A stretch of DNA of 64,000 bases from Phytophthora quininea (lineage: Eukaryota; Oomycota; Peronosporomycetes; Peronosporales; Peronosporaceae): contig JAAVTG010000738.1 of NCBI GenBank assembly GCA_011947345.1, forward strand, positions 1-64,000. The letters are read 5' to 3'. The translations under genes were made by a program, and so were the position numbers. The notes under the pieces were generated by a model. That model made no database searches and was not told the origin of the DNA. It saw only the letters and a program-made list of their open reading frames with translations. Position 1 is the stretch's first letter, and each line of letters begins with the position of its first letter. Shown one piece after another: positions 1 to 12,661 of the stretch.

Positions 1-2910
1 GATCCCGCTTGCTGAATGCCTGCCGCAAAAAGTGTCTTGCAAAGCGGCCCACGCCGAGCAACCTGCGAGCCCAGCTGTTTCAATCTCACCACCGCCTTCC
101 GGCTTTGGCGATTTGCTGTCGCCCGGATCCGATCTTTCGGATTTCGAGCCAATGGACACCGACGATCCGGTAAGATCCTTCGACGTAGCGGCCAACGCCG
201 TGTCGGCTAATGCCGGGACAGTCGAGCCAGGACAGCCCCTCGCGGATGGTGATCAAGCGCTTGCTGATAACGCTGACGAATTCGAAAAGGCAGCCATGGA
301 GCTGGAGGACACGGTAATAGTTTTATACCGTAGCCTATTTAGTCAAACCGATCAACTGACATCTGATTCGTTGGTTCTGGACTCAGGATGCGGCTTAGGG
401 CTTACAAGTGAAGCAATCAAGCTCGTAGAGAGCAGACCCGACAATGGATGCATGTTTACATTTGCAGAAGGGGCTAAACATAACAATACGCATATTAGTA
501 CTGTGAAATTGTATTTGAGTAGCCCAAAGGGCATAGAGTCGTTTCTTTTCGAGAATAGACACTATCTGCACGGGCACTAAAATGCCATTTCTCGGAATAT
601 ACGACGAGTCGAAAGGGTTTAGACTATGGGACGTCTACTACAACAAACATATTCTCTCACGGGATGTGCTGTTTGACACCAACAATGTAACCACCATCGT
701 GAAGAAAGCTTTTGGAGATGGAAAGTCTGAACTCAGTTTCAAATCTGCCTCGAGCGAGACACCCGATGCAGTGGGAGACCAAACATCTGCAACAAGTGAG
801 CATACTACAGCAGTGGGAGATCAATCACCTGCAATGGAGAATGCCACAGCGGTGGGAGCATCAAACAAGAGAAGACGTACAGGCTTACTAGAGATTTTTA
901 GTCGAGAGCCACGACCACGCCGAGGAACTAAGAAACCAAAGAGGTATCAGGACTATCAGTGCTTTCAGGCGGCACTTGACAATGCTGTCGCACATGATAT
1001 CCTTGAGAACCAGGTCCCCCGCCACGCCTCATTAAGGAAGCCCTGAGTGGACCCCATCGAGAGCAATGGACAAGGACTCTTAAACTTGAATATGACTCTC
1101 TCATCAAGAATGGCACATGGAGACTAGTACACCTGCCACCCGGATGCAAGGCACTACCCTGTCATTGGGTACTTGCAGTTAAGTACAATGCCGACGGAAC
1201 TGTTAAGGGTTTAAGGCCAGACTTGTTGCGCAAGGCAACCACCAGGAATATGGGGGTTGGTTGTGACGAAGTTTATGCACCCGTGGTTCGGTTTGAGTCG
1301 TTACGCCTTGTTCTGGCCATAGGGACCATACTGGACTTTCATATTTATCAGATGGATGTGCATACAGTGTTTCTCAATGGCACCATGGAAGGGGAACAGA
1401 AAATTTACATGAGACAGTCTCACAGCTTTGCGAAGCGAGGCCAAGAGTATCTGGCCTGTGAACTTCTTAAGAGTATTTATGGCCTAAAAGGGCCCCCAGT
1501 ATCTGGTATAGAGTCCGTCATGCCTTCTTGACATCGATGGGTTTTGTCCGCTGTCACAAAGAGTTCTGTATCTGCGTGTAATACGTGGGAGATAAATGAC
1601 TGATTGCTGCGGTGTATGTCGACCACCTTACAATTATGTCACGAAACATGAAGCTCATTAGTAAGCTGAAAGCTGAACTATCAAGAAGGTTCAACATGAA
1701 AGACCTTGGGGACATTCATTATATCTTAAAGATGGAGGTACATCGAAACAGAGATCAACGCGTGATGATGATTTCACATCGGAAGTACATTGCAGAATTG
1801 ATAGCAAAGTGCAAAATGGTCAGTAGTTCACCAGTACTAACACCACAAGTGCCAGGTCTTACCCTTGAACCAGAGACAAAAATCACAGCACCACCGATTG
1901 CTGCGCAACCATTTGACTATAGAGGCGTTGTTAGATCACTCCTACATTTAGTCCGTGGGACAAGACTGGACATTGCTAACGCGGTTCGAGAGCTAAACAT
2001 ATTTCTATCTTGCTATAATCGTACGCACTGGGATGCAGCGAGGCGAGTACTCAAATACTTGAAAGGAACGTCGACGTACGGTCTGTTTCTAGTTGGGAAA
2101 ACGAGAAATGTGACTAACGAAGTATACACAGACGCGAGCTTTGCGTGTCAACCAAAAAACGTAAATCTGTAACTGGGTACGTAATTCAGATAGCGGGTAC
2201 CAGTGTGTCATGGTGTAGTAGCAAACAAGGAAGCGTATCGCTATCGACTGCTAAAGCAGAATTCATCGCACTAAGTGAAGGGACCAAAGAGAGTGAGTGG
2301 CTATGGCATCTCCTTGGAGAAATGGGCTTTCCACAAAGGATGCCGGTGCAGGTATGGTGCGACAGTAACGCAGCCATCAGCATCGTGAGAAATCCAGGAA
2401 ATCATAAAGCCAACAAGCGTATGGAGATTGGATACTTCTTCACCCGGGATCTTGTTGAACTAGGCAGGCTAAAAATTGCGTATTGTTCAACAACCGAGAT
2501 GACAGCTCATTTTCTCACAAAGGTATTGCCAACAACACAATCCTAAAACTGAGAGAGAAGCTAGGAGTCAGGGATCTAAAATTGTCCCCTTGGACTTAGT
2601 GGGAGTGTTGATTAGAGCAGAAAAGACTAAATGAATATGAAACCTTGTTAAAGCGATGTATTTTGAGAAGCAAGTACAAGGGGATATCCGGAGCACACCT
2701 GCCGGATAAGGTAGAAGATCTCTGCCAATCAGTGGTGCGATGAGGATCGAAGGCAAAGAGGAAGTGAGGACGACCTCGGACTGCGTCCTCGGCGACTCAC
2801 CTCTTTTGCCTCAGACTGAGCACGTCTTGAGCATAGGCATTAGATAGAGAGATAAAGGCTAAATACACTGTATTGAGATCATACACTGTCTTACGAGGTT
2901 CATTCCAACA
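1..2910 (+). mobile_element. Ty1/Copia-type LTR retrotransposon remnant, 5' end outside window
   Basis: Broken reading frames follow Copia pol order. 32-580 carries a protease-like LVLDSGCG motif. 582-1046 begins with the FLGIYDESKGFRLWD block that normally lies after the integrase core, so the integrase appears deleted between about 560 and 590. From about 1090 to 1530 comes the first half of reverse transcriptase, with QMDVHTVFLNG holding the first catalytic Asp. 1612-2172 holds the second half, but the catalytic YVDD box reads YVDH. 2145-2546 is RNase H-like (SWCSSKQ, LSTAKAEFIALSE, WCDSNAAISI). Several frameshifts and stop codons (for example around 1530-1600) separate the blocks. A probable 3' LTR closes the element at 2606-2910. 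Missing integrase plus a mutated polymerase site mean it cannot be autonomous. Family assignment is sure; the exact deletion junction is inferred. Confidence 0.9.
2606..2910 (+). repeat. Probable 3' LTR of the Copia element
   Basis: Directly after the RNase H frame lies a purine-rich tract (AGTGGGAG, ending at 2605) of the type that primes plus-strand synthesis in Copia elements. The next base starts TGTTG, and 305 bases later the sequence ends CAACA at 2910, giving the TG...CA ends and the 5-bp terminal inverted repeat expected of an LTR. The following five bases (CATGG) would be one target-site duplicate. The partner LTR is outside the window, so the limits rest on this end structure alone. 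Confidence 0.6.
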
Positions 2911-3357
2911 CATGGAGTCTTTATGTTGGATGGACGTTGGTAGCACGTACGCGACCGTCTTGAAGCCTCTGAGAATGGGCTGGGAAGTATGGACGCAGAC
3001 CGGGGTTGGACTCGTCTAGCGGGTCGAGATGCGGAGCTGGAGGGGCCGCCGCACACACCTTGTCGTTGCTCATACCCTACATATACCTATAGAATCAAAT
3101 ATAGTTGTACATACATTAAAAATGTAGGTCTTATATCTGAAATAAAAATAATCATTTCTATGAAGACACCACTTTGGGGCCTTCGGGGGTCTCCATGAGC
3201 GGGACATCTTATTCCCGCTCTTCTCTGCTCGGTGGTCTCCACTGTCGTTTGGTCATTTCCGGAGGACTATCGGCACCTCGGGCAGGGCGTTGTTGAATGA
3301 GCGCCAGCCCCAAGGACGGCAAGCTGTTGCCCAGCGTACAGTTCGTACACCGAAACG
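2911..3357. other. Intergenic stretch, no gene seen
   Basis: Between the retroelement and the ankyrin-type gene. It holds only short open frames without recognisable content and an A/T-rich part (about 3070-3150). I see no RNA gene or convincing coding exon. Confidence 0.5.
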
Positions 3358-4956
3358 CTACAGGCAATACTGTTTCTTCAGCTTCCTATTGTGTTCATTG
3401 CTGTTTCGTCGAGTTTGGACTTTGATTTTGGTAGACTTCCGCTTCCGCTGAGAACGCACAACAAAATGTCGATAGCATTCGTGCAGGTGGTGGAGTCGCT
3501 GGGACATTTGCAACGCCGGCTTGGTGTCTCCGGTTTCGCCTCCATTTTGCAGAGGTTCGTCAAGACCACCGATCGCTTGTGAAAGAGCAAAGAATGCTCC
3601 GAGAGCGTCGTCACTTTCCGCGAGTTCCATTTCCAGTCGACGGGTGCGACCTTCTGGGCTCGCTCCTCTCTGACGACGGCAGCTTCGAAGCCGTTCGAAC
3701 AGCTCCAAGTTGCGCTCTTCTTCACACACTAGAATGTAAACCTGGTAGTCATTCCCATTGCCATCGTCGTCACTGACCCATTTAAAACCGTGTGGTTACT
3801 GTCCACTCTCTGCGTGCGATTCCCCGCGTCATCCTCCATCGATTTGTCAGCCGACACGTACTTTTCACGAATGGGTTCCTTCAGTTTGTCATTGTCCACG
3901 CTGTCGAATTGATCAGCAGCTCAAACGGAGAGATCCCGTCCGCCAAAATACTGAGAGCTGCACCACGTTGGTGCCGCGGTCGAGCAACAATTTAACGATC
4001 GTCACGCTCTGCATTTCGCACACCAAATGCAGCGGTGTCAACTTCCAGACCGTCGAACGTCGACACGGACGTGTGTTCTTGGAGATCTCAGCAGCGCGAC
4101 GACAATTGCAAAAGCGTCATACACAACAGCGTAGTGCGTAGTGCAGTGCCGCGGCATATTTCCCCGTTGCAATGCTGCTAGAAGAACCTAAATCCACTGC
4201 CGTCGAGGCACAGTGCGAAGTTCACAGCGGCAAATGCACGCGCATATTCGCCTGCTGGGAAATCAACTGCTTGATGACTTCGGGCGCTTGTTGAGCTGCA
4301 CACGCTAAAGCCAACAGTGGTGGGTCGCTCCCTTCAGAGTCAAGCGAAATTTGCGATGTCGATAGCAACCGCAATGTCGGTGTGTTGTGCTTTAACTGCA
4401 GATCATAATGCACCTTCAAAAACTTGCTCTCTATCGGCAGTAGGTAATACTTACCTAGCAGAGACCGAGTCGAAACAAACGCATGTACGCCATCGTGGTC
4501 AGGCTCGAGGAAGACCGCCTTCGCACCCTCGGGAATGGCCGGCACGCTATCGATCAGCATGTGTCCGTGGGTCGCATTCACGTCAAGACTTCCAACACGT
4601 CGATGACTGGGAAGTTATTGCTGTTGACGTCGCTCTTCGTTGCCAAGTGGAGAGCTGCGATTCTGTCACCTGCACCAACGCTGAAGTCGACTCTCCACTT
4701 GCTAAGTACATTGCAAAGAAGATCAGCTCGCGTTTGACTATCCTGCCATTGTCCTGACCCAGTACGATAGCCACAGGCGAAATGCCACGGTAGAAATTGG
4801 TCTGTCATAGTAGGTGTCTGACACTGTAACACATCTATCACGATCGAACAAGGCTGGATGACGATTCTGCACACTATCAAGAATGTCTTGGATAACCGGA
4901 TCTTGCTTTTGTGTGCGATGGTTGGTGTGAACTCCAGGCATATAGGGCTGTAACAC
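3358..4956 (-). pseudogene. Disrupted ankyrin-repeat protein gene
   Basis: Read on the minus strand, consecutive frames give ankyrin-repeat sequence split by at least four frame changes. Near 4050-3990 a textbook repeat appears (TPLHLVCEMQ, then IVKLLLDRG), followed after a one-base shift by DGISPFELLIN. Near 4300-4220 PPLLALACAAQQ and VIKQLISQQAN form another helix pair, and around 4660 AALHLATKSDVN another. The last part (3729-3358) is Arg/Glu-rich and probably helical. Ankyrin repeats bind proteins; nothing indicates a particular partner. Because intact neighbours show the same one-base losses, this could be a functional gene seen through sequence errors, but the number of breaks and absence of one clear start make a decayed copy the safer call. 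Confidence 0.6.
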
Positions 4957-5149
4957 TGAAGGTGTTATGTGGATACGACACTAAACGCCAACCCCGCCGT
5001 CAATCACATTTTCGTAAGAGCGCGGACGCTTTTTTCGAATTTGTTTTAGAATACGACAAGATAGAACTTTTTCTAGGTATGATGTCTAGGATACATTTGT
5101 ATTCGGACCTAAAATTAGCAGCACTGTACTAGGTAGTCGACTCGAGCAC

Positions 5150-8016
5150 ATGACGCTAGATGATGAAGAGCGGAGTGAAGATATCGAGCGTTCGATACCG
5201 CGACTAAAGCTAACAGAAAACGCGCCTGGTCCATCAGCGTCCGAAGTACAACAAGTCCCCATTGCGAGCGAATTTAGGCTCGATTCCAGTGTATTGCCAC
5301 CCGTTCACGCCAACACGGATCGCGGAAGCAGCCAGTCGAAGGTCATCGCTACTCTTGGCGGTAGTCAAACCGCACGGATCCGATTCGCACCACCGCCGCG
5401 ATCCAAACCACCACCGTCTGAGACTTGTTCACGACCGAGTCGAGTGCACCAACCAGTCGGCAAAGCATTCTTTGGTGAAGATTCCAGCAGTCTCAAGCAG
5501 AAACAATCGGAAACCGCTCAATGTTTCAACATTCTGGAGCAGTGGACGACGTCTGTGGGTCCTGGAGCTTTGAAAAACCTACTTGGTGATGTCCACGACG
5601 TTCTTTATGAAGCGATTTACCGCCGAACGGAAAGTAAGGATAGCACCCAAACCGAAGAGCTTTCAAACGAATTCACAGATGAGTTTGCAACTTTAGACAG
5701 TCACAAGGTCGAATACTTCTCGCTTGCAGCAGAAGTCAATGAAAAGTCAAGTTACAAAAGCAGGAACGAAACCAACTCAGCACACGTTTGATGATGGAGA
5801 GAGCGTTGCAAAAGAGCTCACTGGACAGGTCCGAGGGCTGGAAAATGAACTAAAGCAGCTCCACTTACGCCACGTTTACAATCGAGCCGAAATCGAAGCT
5901 GAACGACGGACTTTACAGCATTTAGAGACAGAGTACGCCTTACTGACGGAAGAAGAGAAAGAGCTGCAACAAGACTGCGAAGTGCTGGAGTTGCAGCTTG
6001 ACACGCAGAGAGCTCAACTGAAAGAGCTCCGAAGTCAACAACTCTACTTGGACTTTGTCTCGAGCGCGCCTCTAAAGCGCCACATGGAGGAGAAGAAGTG
6101 GCAGGAGCAGCACGCGACAGTAGCAGTGCAAGTCCAGAACGCTGAAGCGGAGAATAAAGCACTCGAGACCGAGATCAAAGACCTGGAAGACAAACTGGCG
6201 AGCTTGGACGAGCAGTACACTCAAGACATTCAAACCAAACAGCAGTGCGAGGTTGCTTTGACAGAAATTCAAGCGACGTACGAACAAGTCCACGAATCTT
6301 TCGAGCGGAAGAGAACGTGCTACACGCCAGACCAGACTGGGACCGCATCGTGGAAGACACTCCAGAGCTGTCGGTTCAAAAGTATCAGTGGGAGATCGCT
6401 GCGAGTCTGCGAGAACACGAAGCTGCCAACTCTACACGTGAAGCAGACAGCAACGACGATTATGGGATACTACAAAGTGTCGATGAGACTGCAAAGGCCA
6501 ACGACGCAGCTAAGAAACACAGTCGAGGCAGAACCAAGTCACTCGTCAAGGAAATGCTCAACTGGATCGAGCGGCTTCAGAAGCACTGCGGTGTCAATCT
6601 CCATTTGAGTCGGGTAAGCATATGATTCAATGGCTTACAGCCCCTAAAACTAACCTTTTACTCGTCTGGTTGCTTTAGATTTGGCACGACGTGGAAGAAG
6701 CTCGAGTGCAGCTGAACATTCTGCATCACCAACTCGATCGGGCCGTTCGTAAAAACTCTGCACTTGGTCTAATAACCCCCAACGCGTTCGGAGTGATCAC
6801 GATCGCAGCTCCAGGCTCTGCTAGTTCCCCATCGAAACCCAGGCAGGACTATATCATGGCTCTCGGGATGCACGAAGGCGTGCCCATGTTCCTACGCCAT
6901 TGTGGCAAACTCAAGCACGTGGCGATGAAGAAAGTGGACGTGGAGAAGATGGTCCGTAAGGTGTTAGTTGAGAAGCAGAAGCGTGAACTGCGCAACCCTT
7001 TGGGTCGGTTCTCCCTTGAACAGGTGCTGTACGAGAAGCTGTACCACAAGTACGGCTTCCAGCCATTGATCGCTGAGTGGGGTACAACCTGTTGGTAGCT
7101 CTGCAAATGTTCAGCTGGGACGCAGAGATCGAGATGTTTCTGCTGTGTCTGACCGGAGCGATCTCCGATCTCGCCTATGTGGACCAGGAGCAAATGATCC
7201 ATCGCTGTCAGCAGCTTCTGCTGCAATTATGTGCCATGTACAACGTCGAGAGCTTCGTCAATGAGCGTCGTGTGCTGCTGAAAGATGCGCTGGTGGCGTT
7301 GCGAACGTTTTTCCCGTTGAAAACGTCGGGCCAACTGCAAGCGATCGAGCAAGCGATTATTCGAGATATGCACAAGATGAAGCGTGGCGGCAACGACTCC
7401 ATCCTGTACATCGACGACATTCTTCCTTTGGATGTTAAATACCCACTCGGATTCTTTGTCAAGACGATCCGCACGCAGCATTTCAAGGAGATCCAAGACT
7501 TTTACTGCCTGGTGTTGAGGTAATGGGGATTATCGTTCTTGTGTTGTATTGTTTTACTCACTTGGATATCTTGTCAAAAGCGAGTTGGAGCAGCGAGATG
7601 TGGACCAGAAGGGAGTCGTGCCGCTCTCTGCAGTCCGAGACGTGCGTTGCTTTGCTTCTTTCTGCTCAGTCAAAGTTCTTATCTTTACGTTATCTTTTAG
7701 GCGATTTTGACCATCGATCCGTTGGCAGAGCGTGCGGCAGTGTACAATATTCTCGTGAAGGCCATGCATGTGAAACCAAAGCTCAGTTGCGTATGCGCGA
7801 GCAAGTGCATTACCACTCGGTTCTCAAGGCACGACCACTGTTCTGCTGCTGGGATTGACATATTTCTAATGCGTTTGTTGCGATGAACACTAGAAAATGA
7901 ACGCTACCGGATTGATGAAGTTCACCTTGAATTACGACCCTCACGCAGAGATCAACTGGAGACGTCGCCAGAGCAGCGTCTACAGCGGAAACACCTCCAG
8001 GATCGAGAATCCATAG
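5150..8016 (+). CDS. Coiled-coil protein with C-terminal EF-hand-like segment (frame breaks)
   Basis: Not recognised as a named family. Starts at ATG 5150. The first ~200 residues are low complexity; about 5760-6300 encodes a long Glu/Gln/Leu-rich coiled coil; from 6679 comes a compact helical region (FLRHCGKLKHV, AEWGYNLLVAL, LLCLTGAISDLAYVD). The end contains ELEQRDVDQKG, an EF-hand-like loop. Introns that fit GT-AG: 6614-6678, 7520-7580 and 7642-7700; a last one at 7829-7893 would be GC-AG. Frame changes occur near 5740, 6310, 7079-7082 (GGGG where GGGGG restores the frame) and 7785. Stop at 8014-8016, only 7 bases from the convergent GH31 stop. The architecture suggests a cytoskeletal or flagellar scaffold, but that is a guess. 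Confidence 0.7.
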
Positions 8017-8023
8017 TGAACGA

Positions 8024-10910
8024 CTACCCCCACGCGACCGTGAAATTGCTGGAGATCATTTGGTTAACTCCAGCGACACTGATCTCCAGCCGTTGCGTAG
8101 TGGCATTATAAGTCGAAATAACCCCCATTGACACCCTCAATGGAAGTGTTTTGACGCCGAATATGATGATCTTGTTCACTAAGCGTGACTGCGTACTGAC
8201 GTCGTCACTACGCTGAACGGTGGACATGAAGACGCCCAAAGCCGCTTGAAACTGGACGATCGTAGCATTAGGATTGTTGATTTGCTCGCCGTCATCCAGG
8301 TATAAGTCTCCGTTGGCCTCTCCTTGATTTGATAGTGCAATTACAATATCAAATGATGTTAACCGTGCTGCAGCAGTTGTTAACGCAGCTTGGTGCATCG
8401 CGAGGATGCAGCCTCCTCGAATATGCACTGGCATATCGTACAAAGTCACTGGTAGTGTCACTGCTGCACCGGAAGTCTCAATACGTGAGTGATCGAACAT
8501 GTCGTACCAAATTCCCTTCGGGAGTATCCGGTGACTGAACTCGCGGCTTGAAACAGCACCGGGGTAATGAGAAGGGCATCGCCAAGCATGAACTGATGGT
8601 CAATACTGTGCGTCGTCGTATCTGCTGGAAACTCCATCAACAATGGCCGAGCAATAGGGACTCCTGTCTTGTGAGCATGGTAACCCAGCGTATAGATGTA
8701 GGGCAGGAGGCGATACCTCATTCCGATAAATTTTCTCCCTACAGCAACCACTTCCGGCCAGACGTACGTTTCCTGAGATGGAGCCCCAAAATGTTGTGAT
8801 TGCGAGAGAATGGATAGAAGGATCCAAGTGCAGTCCATCGAGCGCATAGCTCCATGTTGGAAGTCCCCGAGAAACCGCAAATGTCTGCTCCGACCATGGG
8901 GATACTAAACAACCCAAACTTGAGAATAGCAGGGATCGACCACCTTAAATCGTTCCAAGTCGCCGCGTTATCTCCTGTCCAATGGGCCACGTGCACTCCA
9001 CTGCCTGGGAACGTAGATCGAGACAACACAAACGATCTCTTGTTGGTCAATTCTTCTTGGATAGAATTGGTAACGATGGACTCGGCGAGACCGTACAAAT
9101 TGTGGGAATCGTACTGCCGAATACCTTCGGATTGCAGTGCGTTTGGAGAGATGGCTTTGTTGTAGATTGGGTCGCGTTTGTTGGCATTGTTGATAGCGAA
9201 CGGCGGGTGGTCGTACTTGGTTTCATTAGCGACACAATTCAAGCAGCAGGTCGTCATGGTGGTGCTGTTTCCAGCCTTCGGACACGTAGCGAAGGCGTCG
9301 CGGACGCACGCGACTCCAGGACAGAAATTGGCGAGCTCGTTCATGTCGATCCACAGACCATCAAAGTTAACGCTCGTGTGCAACCGACCAAGTTGTTCAC
9401 TCCAATACGCCGAGGTGTTGGGATGCAAAAAGTCCGGGAAGAAGGTTGGACCTGGCCATACTTGGCCTAAGAAGGGATCTCCACTAGGACTCTTGATAAA
9501 GATGTCCATCTCCAGTCCTCTTCTGTAAGCGTAGTCGTTAACATCGCTTGGGATGCCAGGATCAATGATAGGCACGTACTTCCGATCGGTAGCGTGAAGT
9601 TCGTCCACGAACGCTGCTAAACCCGAGAAGTTGGTGTTGTCGACAGTAAAGTCGTGAAATCTGTCCATGTAATCGATGTCCGACCAAATCACATCCAAAG
9701 GGAGCTTGTTATCGACATAGTTCTTCACCACCGTCCGTAGATCTTTAACGGAAGTATATCCCCACCGACATTGGTGGAATCCATAGGACCAGTACGGCAT
9801 GAGCTTTGGACGACCGATCAGGTGTGTACTGGGAAATCACGTCTGTAGGCGTCGGTCCTACCATGATATTGAAGTCTAGCACGCCGCCAATCACTTGATA
9901 AACAAGGCAACCCTTTTCCACGGTCACATCCATTCCGTTGCTATTGAGCAGCAGCACACCATGCGCTTGCCCCGCAGTGTTTACTCCCAAGAAGAACGGG
10001 TGGGATCCATACGTATTCACATTTGGCTCGGAAGAGACCTGGTCACGAGCCCACAGTGTGTATTTCTCCCCTGAAACCATCTTGAAAGTGTCACGAGTGC
10101 TTTCACCGATCCCATAGACGCTCAGGTCGCTGCCTACCATAGTGGAGACTTGGAGATATTGGTCTTTCATCACCAGTGACAACCCTGACGAGTCGAAGAG
10201 CGTGTAGCCGTCCGACTTCGAGACACTTGAAACGTGAACGGATTGTTTGTGTAGTTAAACTCGTACAGCCGAGTTGATGCAGCACTTGTCGAGGCTTTCT
10301 TCCCTAATGATCCAGCAGGAAACAGACTCGTTGGAACTTCCCATCGAGGTGCGTTCTTATCCGTAATCTTCACCTGAATATTCTCACGTGCTGTCATGTC
10401 GACCACCACCAGGAGTTCTGCAATGTCATCACCATAGGAGGTCTCTTTCAAACCGGAATTCACGGCCAAGTGGATCGTCAATACTCCGCCCTTCTCACTC
10501 GCAGACACCACGGAATATCCTGCCCCTGTAACATATTTACTGTCGTTGTCCTGGTCGGAAAACATGTACGTTCCAGGAGCTGACAGTATTGAGTCGACGT
10601 CGATCCTTTCGTCCCAAACACCACCACCATCACTGAAAGCGAGCTGAACGAACGACGCCGTGGGGAGGTCGTACTGGAACCAGCCGTTAGCAGACGACAA
10701 GTTGCCCCCAGCAGCACTCGGCTGCATTGGCTGCTTGGTCCATCCCGTGCCCGTGTTGTAGTGGATTGCTGGCTGCGTCCGCGATCGTGTTTGATAGAGG
10801 AAGCTGAAGCCGCCATGGCTGCCGTGGTCCTCAGGCGACGTCGCGGCGTCAACAACTGTCCAGGTGATAAACGCTAGCAGCAAGACGCTGTACAGCAGCT
10901 TCCTCAACAT
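8024..10910 (-). CDS. Secreted GH31 alpha-glucosidase-type glycoside hydrolase (frame breaks)
   Basis: Glycoside hydrolase family 31: hydrolyses terminal alpha-linked glucose (or xylose) residues with retention. The ATG at 10910 opens a signal peptide (MLRKLLYSVLLLAFITWTV, then VDA). An N-terminal galactose-mutarotase-like region follows. The barrel shows YWSYGFHQCRWGY, the nucleophile motif GLWIDMNE near 9350, and the acid/base motif HWTGDNAATW near 9000, then RYRLLPYIYTL and the C-terminal beta domains. Joined length is about 960 residues, normal for secreted eukaryotic GH31 enzymes. There are no introns. The frame breaks near 10220, 9820, 8784-8787 (CCCC on the plus strand, a fifth base restores it) and 8490; both catalytic motifs survive. 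Likely an extracellular or vacuolar starch/maltose or cell-wall glucan enzyme; substrate is not decidable here. Its start lies 201 bases from the divergent P450. Confidence 0.88.
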
Positions 10911-11111
10911 CGTTTGCCGGTGGTGGGGACTGATTTGAGGCCCCACATTTGCACCACCATGACACACGACTACCACTTGCCTTGATTGGCCACCACCACC
11001 AGCATGGTCTCCACCTTCACATGGCTTCATGAAATTCAAGAAGAGATCCAGTCCAGTCCAGCACTTGCAATCCCGGAAGTCTGACTCTTCACTTTGCAGA
11101 TACCGTCGACC

Positions 11112-12661
11112 ATGGGAGACTCCACCACTGTGGCGGTGTATGCAGCGTCGATCTCGATCGCTCTTTACGTCGGTAGTAAGTTGTTCTTCCCCGAGTCGAA
11201 GCGCGTCGCTCGTCATGGCGATTCGCTTCCTCTGTTAGGCGATACTCTGTCTGCTATCAAACATGAAGACCGCTACTACGACTGGGAAGCAGCTTGGACC
11301 GAGCAGATGCACGGTCGAACGTGGCTGTTTGAACTGGTCGGTCGTCCGGGGAGTTCATCATCAGCAACCCCAAAGTCGTCGAGGACATCTTGTCCACTCA
11401 AGCCAGTAGCTTCGGCAAGGGCGAGTACATGCACGAAGTGCTGCAAGGTCTCTTAGGCGACGGCATCTTCGCTGTGGACGGTCACAAGTGGATCCGTCAA
11501 CGCAAAACAGCCAGCAACTTGTTCTCGATGCGTGGACTGCGAGAGTTTATGGCCGTCGTGGTGCAAGGCCATCTCGAGACTCTGCACGACATCTTCGACT
11601 GTTCTGTCAAGGCTAACAAGTCGTTGGATCTGGTCAAGCTGCTCAACCGGTTCACGTTCGAAGTGATCGCTGAAATCGCCTTTGGCATCAAGTTCGGCGG
11701 TCTGGAGGCCGACAGCGAGCACCCGGTCGAAGCCGCCTTCAATTTCGCACAACAACGACTGTTTGAAAGGTTTCTCGAGCCTCGATGTGTGTGGAAGACT
11801 AAGGCGTGGGTGAATATCGCTGAAGAACGGGAGTTCAACAAGTGCATCCAAGTGATCGACGATACGTGCTACGGCATCATCTCTCGGTCACTGAAGCAGC
11901 GCCAAGCGATGCAGACTGGAGACGTCAAGAAGCGAGATATCATCTCCTTGTTCTTGGACGGCGTCAGTGATGACGACCGGAAAGCTGGTGACGACCGAAA
12001 AACAGGTGAGGAGATCGACCCCAAAGATCTACGAGACATTGTGGTGGCGTTCATGTTCGCTGGTCGTGACACCACTGCAACCGCACTGTCCTGGTTCTTT
12101 TACGCGTTGAGTCTGCATCCTGAGACTGAAGAGAAGATCCATGAAGAGATCAAGACGAAGCTGCCGGAACTTGCCGCTGGATCGATCGCGTCTCCGTCGA
12201 TGCAGCAAGCGAACGAGTTGGTGTACTTGGAAGCGTCTTTAAAGGAGACACTACGTCTGTACCCCGCTGTCCCGACCAACATGCGCTCAGCTCTGCAAGA
12301 CGTCGTTCTGTGCGATGGCACTGAAGTAAAAGCTGGCCAGGCTGCATCGTGGTCCGCCTACTCCATGGGACGACTAGAACACGTGTGGGGTTTGGATGCG
12401 AAGGAGTTCAAACCGGAGCGATGGATCGACGCGGCCACCGGCAAGATTGTCGCTGTTTCCCCGTACAAGTTCACGCTGTTCGGTGCCGGTCCACGACTGT
12501 GCCTGGGCGTTAAACTCGCCATGATGGAGATGAAAATCGCCACCGCCAGCATCCTGAGCAAATACCACGTGGCTGTGACGCCAGGACAGGACGTCACGTA
12601 CCGACTGGGCCTAACATTCGCCATGAAGAACGGTCTCCAAGTGGAAATCAACCATTACTGA
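11112..12661 (+). CDS. Cytochrome P450, CYP86/CYP94-like (one frame break)
   Basis: Haem-thiolate monooxygenase anchored in the ER. The ATG at 11112 opens a hydrophobic anchor (TTVAVYAASISIALYVGSKL). Later come the C-helix WIRQRK, the I-helix oxygen-binding AGRDTTAT, the K-helix ETLR within LKETLRLYP, the PERW motif FKPERW, and the haem loop FGAGPRLCLG with the Cys ligand. Joined length of about 516 residues is typical. The general look (SLFLDG, LYPAVPTN) is that of fatty-acid omega-hydroxylases, known from oomycete P450 clans, but substrate is inferred. A single frame break at the GGGG run 11348-11351 is repaired by a fifth G. The last 51 bases overlap, antisense, the 3' coding end of the F-box gene. 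Confidence 0.9.

Noticed and set aside
10911..11216. N-terminal extension of the GH31 frame to 11216, including an RYLQSEES stretch that loosely recalls effector motifs
   Set aside because: It begins with a non-ATG codon, lies before a clean signal peptide at 10910 and overlaps the divergent P450 start; no RXLR effector is supported.
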